Of a stretch of 11,456 nucleotides of DNA, positions 5,445 to 11,456 are shown piece by piece. This DNA is from Desulfobacterales bacterium. Its GTDB lineage: Bacteria > Desulfobacterota > Desulfobacteria > Desulfobacterales > 4be13. Under the pieces are notes generated by a model. That model saw only the letters and a program-made list of their open reading frames with translations. It did no database searches and had not been told where the DNA came from. How positions within the stretch are numbered: position 1 is the first letter of the stretch; every line of letters starts with the position of its first letter. Location of the stretch: NCBI GenBank assembly GCA_029934695.1, contig JAOZLU010000032.1:10697-22152 (forward strand). The letters run 5' to 3'. The position numbers were made by a program, and so were the translations under genes.

Positions 5445-8400
5445 ATGCAGCCTTTTCTGGCTTCCTCTGGGAAGAGTTTTATTCGGTTCATGAGCATAAC
5501 TTTTGCGCTTGCGATGATGATCGCACTGGGGAGCAATGCCTTCCTGACACCGAGCGCTTATGCTGAGGACACCTTGGAAGTGACGCACACTGTGAGTCCT
5601 GCGAACTATCAGCAGGGACAGGATGTCACCGTCACAAATGAGATAACCTATACTGGTGATTTGTCGTCCGTGGGTTTTGAGGTCACGCTTCCCAGTGGTT
5701 GGACTTATGTCGCAAAGGGCGGGGATGACAAGCCCAGTGGCGGAGTCCGACCCGAAGAGGGATTGGAGTTCTATTGGACAGAAATCCCTGACAGCCCAGT
5801 TCAGTTTACATACACAGTAAAAGCTTCCGCAAGTTCAACAGGCGATCAGGATATTGCAGCCAAAGCCAAATATCGACGTCTCGAAGGCGAAATTGTGGCA
5901 TTTGCCAAACCGGATCCGCTCACAATGGAGTGCCTCGGTTGTGTAGAGCCGACTGAAAATCTGAACGTGACCCACAGCGCAGATGCAAATTATGTGCCGG
6001 GAAACAATTATGCGATCACAACTCAGATCGTATATGCAGGCGAGCTGTCAGCTTTGGGTGCTGAAGTGGATGTGCCGACAGGCTGGACCTACGTTTCAGT
6101 TGGAGGTGCTGATGCTCCCTATGAAGTGAAGGTTCTTGATAATGGCGATTTGGAGTTTGTCTGGATTGAAGATTCTCCCGGGCTTCCTGCCAGTCCCATT
6201 GATTTCACATACACGCTGAATCCGCCTACTTATGCGACCGGCGAACAGCAGATCAGCGCCAATGTATTGTATCGGTTTGGCACAGGAACGGAAGAAGACG
6301 AAGTGGCCTCCCCGGAGACGCTCGTAATCACACCGGCAGCCTCTGTCGAATCGTTGTCCGTGACCCACAGTTCAGGACAGTATGTGGCCGGAACCAATCT
6401 GACAGTTGCAACCCAGGTGACATACAGCGGCGTTCTGTCGGCTCTGGGTATCCAGGTTAATCTTCCCGATAACTGGGATTATGTTACCTATGGCGGCGCA
6501 GATGCCCCCGCGGGTATGAAAACACTTGATAACGGAGACATTGAGTTCTTCTGGGCCGATATTCCTGTCGGAAAAATTGATTTCACTTATACAGTGGCAG
6601 TTCCCGAAGGAACAGCAGGAGATCAGCAGGTTTCAGCCAAGGTGCTGTATCGTCATGGCGGCGGAGAAGAAAATGAGCAGACAGCCCAGCCGGATCCGCT
6701 TATCGTTACTGGAGCCACCGCGGAAACACTGACGGTGACGCACAGCACAGGTCAGTACATCGCAGGAAGCAATCTCACGGTTGCCACTCACATTGAATAC
6801 ACAGGCGGTTTGTCGGTACTGGGTACACAGATCACTCTGCCGACTGGTTGGACATACATTTCACACGGCGGAGAAGACGCACCCGCAGGCAGGGGACCTG
6901 ACACATCCGGAACAATAGACCTTTTCTGGGTTGACATTCCTGCCAGCGCAGTTGACTTTGTTTATGTTGTCAATGTTCCTGTGGGAACAAGCGGCAATCA
7001 GGAAATTTCAGCCAAAGTGCTGTATCGTCATGGCGCAGGTGAGCAAAATGACAAAGAAGCAACACCTGACCCCCTTATCGTAACTCAGGCGACTTCGGAA
7101 GCACTGACCGCAACCCACAGCGCAGATCCTTCGACTTATACAGCAGGCTCTTCGGTGATGGTCACGATGAATCTCGGATACACCGGCAGTATATCCTCGC
7201 TGGGCATTCAGGTGGATTTGCCGGATGGCTGGATATATGATTCCGTGGGAGGAGAAAACGCACCTTCCGTGAACGAACTTGCGGACGGCGATCTGGATTT
7301 TTTCTGGAGTGAGACCGGCGTACCGGGCACACCAATCATATTCACATATAAGGTGAATGTTCCTGATGGAGAAACCGGGAATAAACAAATTACAGCAAAA
7401 GTGCTGTACCGCTACGATGCCGGAGAACAAAAAGAGACGGTAGCGACATCTGATCCTCTCGTGATCAGTGATTATATACAGCCACCTATCTATGTTATAA
7501 CCGCCAGTTCAGAGGGTAACGGAACAGTATATCCCGGCAGTACGCAGGTATATGAAGGTGACAGCCAGACCTTCAGGATGACACCGAATCCCGGATATCA
7601 GATATCAGATGTTCTGGTGGACGGCGTATCCCAAGGCGTATTGACGACCTACACCTTTTCAAATGTCTATACTAATCATACCATTGCGGTGATCTTCACA
7701 GAACTGTGCGGAATAGAGTCCTCAGTTGATCCATCGGAAGGCGGAGAGATAACTGTTGTTGACCGGACAGCCACAATCGTTGCTTTTGACGGATATGCAA
7801 TATCTGATCTTAAAATAAACGATGTGTCCATAGAACCGGTTGCCTCTTACACCTTTCCCAAGGATTCGGACATGGGCAGGTCAGGCCGCGGCTGGTGGCC
7901 GGACGCTGATCCGAATGAGTTTGGTGACGATAATTGCCATCACACAATACATGCAACCTTTGAGCAATCACTGATATCAGCGACCGCAGAGGATGAGGAT
8001 GGTGTTGTTGATGAGAATGGCATCGTAACTGTCACAGCAAATGAAGACGGAACGCAGACTGCTGTGATCATTCCTGATGCCGGATACGAAGTGGCAGATA
8101 TGATCATAGACGGCGTATCTGTGGGACCGCTTTCCAGCTATATGTTTGATGACGGTCTTGAGCATGACATTCAGGTAAGCTTTAAAACGCTTGATGCTGG
8201 AGTTGTCCAACGCACAATAACAGCGACGTATGGGCTTAACGGAAAGATGGACCCCGCAAGTCTCGTCAGAGTGAATAATGGGGAAAGCCAGACATTCACA
8301 ATGGAACCTGCTGACGGATACGAAGTGGCGGATGTCAAAATTGATGATGAATCCATAGGTGCGGTTAATACCTACACCTTTGGGAATGTCACAGCCGACC

Positions 8401-11400
8401 GCAGTATTCATGTCTCTTTCAAGTCGAGCGGCAATTATATCATAGCAGCCACGCACGGAGACAACGGAACGATAGACCCGGCAGGTTTTGATGTCGAGGT
8501 GAATATTGCAGGAAACAAGACGTTTACAATGATGCCTGATGTCTCTTTCGGCGTTGAGGATGTCAGGGTGGACGGCGTATCAGTAGGCCCGGTAACGACC
8601 TACGAGTTCACAGATGTAAACGAGAACCACGCCATCCATGTGACCTTTAAGAGAATTTCTCAGATAATGGCCACGTATGAGCCTTTGGATGGCGGATATC
8701 TGACACTTGACGGTCTGACTGTCGGTATAGTTCCCAATGCCGGATATGAAGTGATAGATGTCCTGATAAATGATGTGTCACAGGAAGATAGGCGGCTCGC
8801 CTACACCTTCCCGGGTGAATGCGGCGGTGTCTCCGAAGGCGGAAACGCAAGAGCGGAAGCCGTTGTCACGAGCATCAATGACAGCTGGTGGCCTGGTGCT
8901 GACCCGAATGACGATGGTACAGGTGACGACACTGGTGATGATACAGGTGATGACACTGGCGACGATACAGGTGATGACACTGGCGAGGTGTATTCTGCAC
9001 AATATGGTGATGTGGATATACGCCTTATAATGAGTGCAAACGCCCGTTACGTTGGCGAACTGCGAAGCGTCAATCCGGATGATATTCTCGTAACTGAGGG
9101 TAAACCGGAAAATATGCTGATGGGTCTTGTCGGTTTTGAGATTGAACTTGAAAACCCGTCTGTCAGCACTGCCGAGGTCGTTATTCGGTCTTCCGTGGCT
9201 GCATCGCCCGGATCCGGATGGTTTATGTTTAATGAAACGACACAGGCGTGGACCCAGTTTCCGGAGAGCAATGTCGTATTCAGTGAAGGCGGGACAAAAA
9301 TTACGCTGACACTTGAGGACGGCGGTGTTGGTGACGCTGACGGTATAGTGAATGGCCGGATAGTTGATCCTTCAGGCTTTGGTACGGTTGATGCAGGCGA
9401 TGATGGCGATGATGATGCCGGATCTGAAAATTGCAGAATACATGTGATTTTTCAGGCATCTCCGATAACAATTGAGGCAATGGAAAATGGAAGCGCAGCC
9501 ATCGTATTGAATGCAGATGGCAGTCGAACCATTACCGTTACTCCTGACTTCGGATATGAAGTTGAAAGCATGATGATTGACGGAGTCGCTGGGACGTGCC
9601 AGCCGGACGGATTGAATTTCGTCTGTACTGTGCCGGCTGATGGCGATGCTCCTCATACAATAGTGGCAACCTTTGTAGAGGGCACCCTCCAATATAAGAT
9701 AACAGCCAGTGCCGGACCTAACGGAAGCATAAGCCCGTCAGGCGAGGTGGCTGTAAAACAAGGTGACAATCAGGCATTTACAATGCAGCCCTTTACCGGG
9801 TATAAAGTTGCAGATGTCAAAGTGGATGGCGCATCCATAGGCGCGACATACTATCGTGCTTTCTCCAATGTCACTGAGGATCACACAATCTCTGTATCTT
9901 TTGAGCCTGTGGTGGATGTTCAGTATGAGATAACTGCCAGTTCCGGAGCTAACGGAAGTATAAGTCCGTCAGGCCCTGTTTTTGTGTATGAAGGCGGCCG
10001 TCAGACTTTCACGATGACACCCGCGGGAGCTTGGTATGAAGTGGCGGATGTCCTGGTGGACGGCGTATCAGTAGGCGCGGTAACCACTTATGAATTTACA
10101 AATGTCGTTGCTGCTCGTACTATCCATGTAACATTCAAATCTAAGTGCGAGATAATACCGGAAACTGATAATGATGCCGGAACGATAAGAATCGAAGGAA
10201 TGACAGCCACAATCCTTGCTTATAACGGTTATGTGATTCTTGATGTTCTTGTGAATGATGTATCCGTAGGAGCGGTTCCCACCTATACCTTCCTGGTTCC
10301 CGACAGCGCAGATGATGCTGTTGCCGGAGCTGATGAAGACTGGTGGCCGATTGTTGATCCGGGAGATGGTTCAGATCCGGTTTGCACATACGAAATCCGT
10401 GCGATCTTTGAGCATACCGGAATAGTGGCTGACTCAGGAGATAATGGAATTATAACCCTTACGGCAAATGCTGACGGCATCGGCCGGACAGCCTGGATGA
10501 TTCCCGACGAGGGCTATGAGGTTGATGATGTTCTTGTGGATGATGTATCCGTAGGACCCGTCAGCAGCTACGAGTTTGCTGGGGATACAGGTCTTATTTA
10601 TGTAACATTTAAACCTGCAGGTGTCCAATATATCATAACAGCGACTTACGGAAGTAATGGAACAATAACTCCGGCGGGTGCTGTTCGGGTGAACGCGGGC
10701 GTGGACCAGACGTTTATCATGCAGCCGGATTCCGGATATGTGGTGGATGATGTCAAGGTGGACGGTGTCTCTTACGGTGCATTAAGCGACTTCACCTTCC
10801 CCATTGTTGATGCTGCCCATAATATTCATGTGACCTTTAAGAGTGGTGTGCAATACACCATAACGGCCACAGTCGGAAATAATGGAAGCATAACCCCAGA
10901 TGCAGGTGCTGTTGTGAACGCGGGTACTGATTACACCATTGACATAACACCTGACAGCGGATATTATGTGGCGAATGTCATAGTGGACGGCGTTTCTGTG
11001 GGCCCAGTAAGCACCTACACCTTCACCAATATCACAGCTGACCATTCCATCTATGTAACCTTCTCTAAGATTGAGATTACTTATGGAGGAAACGGAAAGA
11101 TAGTCATCCTTGATGACGGACTGACCGCTCTGGTGCTTTCTGACAGTGGCTATGAAGTGGATGTAGTCACGGTAAATGGCGTACCTGTGGGATCAATGGC
11201 TGACTACACCTTCCCGGCCGAATGTGGCGACAGTGGCAGAAGTGCAAGAGCTGATGATGATAGTTGGTGGCCGGAGGTTGGCGGCGAGGATGATGATGTT
11301 GCTGCCACGACTGATGTTGTTGATACCACGGATGCTGGTGACGACACGACTGATGTTGTTGATACCACGGATGCTGGTGACGACACGGCTGATGTTGTTG

Positions 11401-11456
11401 GTACCACGGATGCTGGTGACGACACGGCTGATGTTGTTGATACCACGGATGCTGGT
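5445..11456 (+). CDS. Giant secreted modular repeat protein, 3' end beyond the window
   Basis: Open from ATG 5445 to the last base, 2004 codons without a stop or frameshift. TAAGGAG (5428-5434) is 10 nt upstream. Residues 1-40 are a long Sec signal (cleavage SAYA/ED). Residues 44-172, 173-303, 304-428, 429-553 and 554-675 are five copies of a beta-sandwich-like module (VTHS, ITYTG-LSALG-QV-LP-GW-YVS-GG-DAP, SPIDFTYTV, AKVLYRHG-GE, PDPL). From 683 on there are divergent InlB-like modules (NGTI-P, QTFTM-P--GYEV-DV-VDGVSVG-V-TYTF-NV, H-IHVTFK) starting near 683, 755, 843, 917, 997, 1071, 1341, 1414, 1489, 1568, 1658, 1725, 1802 and 1875. Trp-Trp-Pro inserts occur at 817, 1148, 1633 and 1941. A choice-of-anchor U domain lies at about 1181-1313, and acidic repeats end the visible part. 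No catalytic motif appears. Likely an adhesin, fibre or matrix protein; its anchoring is unknown because the C-terminus is missing. Confidence 0.93.
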   Translation, partial: MQPFLASSGKSFIRFMSITFALAMMIALGSNAFLTPSAYAEDTLEVTHTVSPANYQQGQDVTVTNEITYTGDLSSVGFEVTLPSGWTYVAKGGDDKPSGGVRPEEGLEFYWTEIPDSPVQFTYTVKASASSTGDQDIAAKAKYRRLEGEIVAFAKPDPLTMECLGCVEPTENLNVTHSADANYVPGNNYAITTQIVYAGELSALGAEVDVPTGWTYVSVGGADAPYEVKVLDNGDLEFVWIEDSPGLPASPIDFTYTLNPPTYATGEQQISANVLYRFGTGTEEDEVASPETLVITPAASVESLSVTHSSGQYVAGTNLTVATQVTYSGVLSALGIQVNLPDNWDYVTYGGADAPAGMKTLDNGDIEFFWADIPVGKIDFTYTVAVPEGTAGDQQVSAKVLYRHGGGEENEQTAQPDPLIVTGATAETLTVTHSTGQYIAGSNLTVATHIEYTGGLSVLGTQITLPTGWTYISHGGEDAPAGRGPDTSGTIDLFWVDIPASAVDFVYVVNVPVGTSGNQEISAKVLYRHGAGEQNDKEATPDPLIVTQATSEALTATHSADPSTYTAGSSVMVTMNLGYTGSISSLGIQVDLPDGWIYDSVGGENAPSVNELADGDLDFFWSETGVPGTPIIFTYKVNVPDGETGNKQITAKVLYRYDAGEQKETVATSDPLVISDYIQPPIYVITASSEGNGTVYPGSTQVYEGDSQTFRMTPNPGYQISDVLVDGVSQGVLTTYTFSNVYTNHTIAVIFTELCGIESSVDPSEGGEITVVDRTATIVAFDGYAISDLKINDVSIEPVASYTFPKDSDMGRSGRGWWPDADPNEFGDDNCHHTIHATFEQSLISATAEDEDGVVDENGIVTVTANEDGTQTAVIIPDAGYEVADMIIDGVSVGPLSSYMFDDGLEHDIQVSFKTLDAGVVQRTITATYGLNGKMDPASLVRVNNGESQTFTMEPADGYEVADVKIDDESIGAVNTYTFGNVTADRSIHVSFKSSGNYIIAATHGDNGTIDPAGFDVEVNIAGNKTFTMMPDVSFGVEDVRVDGVSVGPVTTYEFTDVNENHAIHVTFKRISQIMATYEPLDGGYLTLDGLTVGIVPNAGYEVIDVLINDVSQEDRRLAYTFPGECGGVSEGGNARAEAVVTSINDSWWPGADPNDDGTGDDTGDDTGDDTGDDTGDDTGEVYSAQYGDVDIRLIMSANARYVGELRSVNPDDILVTEGKPENMLMGLVGFEIELENPSVSTAEVVIRSSVAASPGSGWFMFNETTQAWTQFPESNVVFSEGGTKITLTLEDGGVGDADGIVNGRIVDPSGFGTVDAGDDGDDDAGSENCRIHVIFQASPITIEAMENGSAAIVLNADGSRTITVTPDFGYEVESMMIDGVAGTCQPDGLNFVCTVPADGDAPHTIVATFVEGTLQYKITASAGPNGSISPSGEVAVKQGDNQAFTMQPFTGYKVADVKVDGASIGATYYRAFSNVTEDHTISVSFEPVVDVQYEITASSGANGSISPSGPVFVYEGGRQTFTMTPAGAWYEVADVLVDGVSVGAVTTYEFTNVVAARTIHVTFKSKCEIIPETDNDAGTIRIEGMTATILAYNGYVILDVLVNDVSVGAVPTYTFLVPDSADDAVAGADEDWWPIVDPGDGSDPVCTYEIRAIFEHTGIVADSGDNGIITLTANADGIGRTAWMIPDEGYEVDDVLVDDVSVGPVSSYEFAGDTGLIYVTFKPAGVQYIITATYGSNGTITPAGAVRVNAGVDQTFIMQPDSGYVVDDVKVDGVSYGALSDFTFPIVDAAHNIHVTFKSGVQYTITATVGNNGSITPDAGAVVNAGTDYTIDITPDSGYYVANVIVDGVSVGPVSTYTFTNITADHSIYVTFSKIEITYGGNGKIVILDDGLTALVLSDSGYEVDVVTVNGVPVGSMADYTFPAECGDSGRSARADDDSWWPEVGGEDDDVAATTDVVDTTDAGDDTTDVVDTTDAGDDTADVVGTTDAGDDTADVVDTTDAG
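5574..7469 (+). repeat. Five tandem copies of a beta-sandwich-like module
   Basis: Copies start at 5574, 5961, 6354, 6729 and 7104, about 122-131 residues each. Copies 3 and 4 are closest, sharing the DNA around GCCAAGGTGCTGTATCGTCATGGCG and the CCGGATCCGCTTATCGT / CCTGACCCCCTTATCGT ends. Copy 1 is the most divergent and shares TYTGDL, PDSPV and YRRLEGEIV with the stand-alone protein at 4470-4853. Each copy ends in a PDPL-like linker (KPDPL, SPETL, QPDPL, TPDPL, TSDPL). Confidence 0.88.
8922..8984 (+). repeat. GDDT tetrapeptide tandem repeat
   Basis: Sixty-three bases encode (GDDT)5-G with alternating codon versions (GGTGACGACACT / GGTGATGATACA), a 12-bp unit nested in a 24-bp pattern. It follows the second Trp-Trp-Pro motif and leads into the choice-of-anchor U domain, so it acts as a flexible acidic linker and could bind calcium weakly. 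Copy number may vary by slippage without changing frame. Confidence 0.9.
8985..9384 (+). other. Choice-of-anchor U domain nested within an InlB-like module
   Basis: Residues about 1181-1313 of the giant protein. Features: VDIRLIMSANA start; a strand LVGFEIELENPSVSTAEVVI; then GSGWFMFNETTQAWTQFPES; and the hallmark DGGVGDADGIVNGRIVDPSG at 1292-1311. This matches the choice-of-anchor U family as I know it. Members usually sit near the C-terminus just before a membrane or sorting anchor, but here the domain is internal and followed by at least 690 more residues, including the closing strand of the module it interrupts (CRIHVIF, from C1330). Confidence 0.75.
11310..11456 (+). repeat. 39-bp in-frame acidic tandem repeat running off the window
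   Basis: Four near-identical 39-bp units begin at 11310, 11349, 11388 and 11427 (ACT/GCT GATGTTGTTG-TACCACGGATGCTGGT GACGACACG). They encode TDVVDTTDAGDDT-like 13-residue repeats, with A/G changes giving T or A and D or G. The last unit is cut by the window end, so the true copy number is unknown. The position after the fourth Trp-Trp-Pro motif parallels the GDDT tract after the second one. Confidence 0.92.

Larger units (their letters stand above)
7491..11456 (+). repeat. Two six-module InlB-like super-repeats, period about 2.4 kb
   Basis: Modules in order A-B-C-D-E-F start at residues 683, 755, 843, 917, 997 and 1071. Their counterparts start at 1489, 1568, 1658, 1725, 1802 and 1875, offsets of 806, 813, 815, 808, 805 and 804. 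Matching is by module-specific features: B starts with Cys and carries a WWP insert; C has NGI-T-TAN-DG and lacks the usual P-G; D has GVVQ/GVQ-ITATYG-NG; F lacks the QTFTM strand and carries the second WWP insert. Two extra modules (1341 and 1414) lie between the units. Divergence is high, so this is an old duplication maintained in register. Confidence 0.75.

Noticed and set aside
7977..8456. 159-codon minus strand frame, and similar ones at 7008-7430, 9372-9692 and 10782-11045
   Set aside because: All are shadows inside the continuous + strand giant gene, which keeps a clear protein repeat pattern throughout.
8922..8984. GDDT tract as RTX-type calcium repeats
   Set aside because: RTX nonapeptides need GGxGxDxUx with a large hydrophobic residue; this tetrapeptide lacks it. 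It is better seen as an acidic linker.
11310..11456. 39-bp repeats as a possible CRISPR array
   Set aside because: The units are contiguous with no spacers, are in frame, and encode an acidic protein repeat.

Overview
The window reads as a cluster of secreted, modular, non-enzymatic proteins, all on the + strand. It has the look of a surface or extracellular-matrix locus in a Gram-negative, Desulfobacterota-like bacterium. That placement is inference. It rests on the mix of cohesin-like domains, degenerate dockerin/EF-hand repeats, divergent InlB-type B-repeats, a choice-of-anchor U domain, and the 'DYNPQDW-ISLSE' C-terminal calcium-loop motif, plus palindromic intergenic repeats of the CCGCAGATGAACG, ACCACAGAGGACAC and GGTGGGT...ACCCACC kinds. 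No rRNA, tRNA, replication or housekeeping gene is present to confirm the lineage.

Layout. 1-490 is non-coding and repeat-rich, ending in a plausible sigma70-type promoter. 491-904 encodes a small secreted protein with one good EF-hand/dockerin-like loop and an unconvincing tail. 988-1746 encodes a secreted protein with a beta-rich (probably cohesin-like) N-terminus and a degenerate dockerin-like pair at the C-terminus. 2051-4369 encodes a 772-residue secreted protein: cohesin-like domain, five InlB-like repeats, a cadherin/Ig-like domain, then a two-loop EF-hand tail. 4470-4853 encodes a 127-residue secreted protein that is a single copy of a beta-sandwich module. A strong intrinsic terminator (4984-5025) closes this part and overlaps the end of a 130-bp inverted-repeat element. 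After a roughly 400-bp gene-free stretch, 5445 starts a giant secreted protein that is still open at the window edge (at least 2004 residues).

The giant protein is the centrepiece. It has a signal peptide, then five copies of the module encoded singly by the gene before it. Next come fourteen divergent InlB-like modules. Twelve of these form two successive six-module super-repeats with a period of about 805-815 residues. Two module positions in each super-repeat carry a loop insertion marked by Trp-Trp-Pro and bracketed by cysteines. In one of them the 14-residue insert is replaced by about 180 residues that contain a GDDT tract and a whole choice-of-anchor U domain. The window ends inside the corresponding insert of the second super-repeat, in a 39-bp in-frame acidic tandem repeat.

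How they may work together (inference). Cohesin-like and dockerin/EF-hand-like parts recur in the small proteins, and the giant shares its modules with two neighbours (the beta-sandwich with 4470-4853, the InlB-like repeat with 2051-4369). This suggests calcium-stabilised surface fibres or a matrix assembled from related building blocks. No secretion machinery, sortase or protease gene is visible here.
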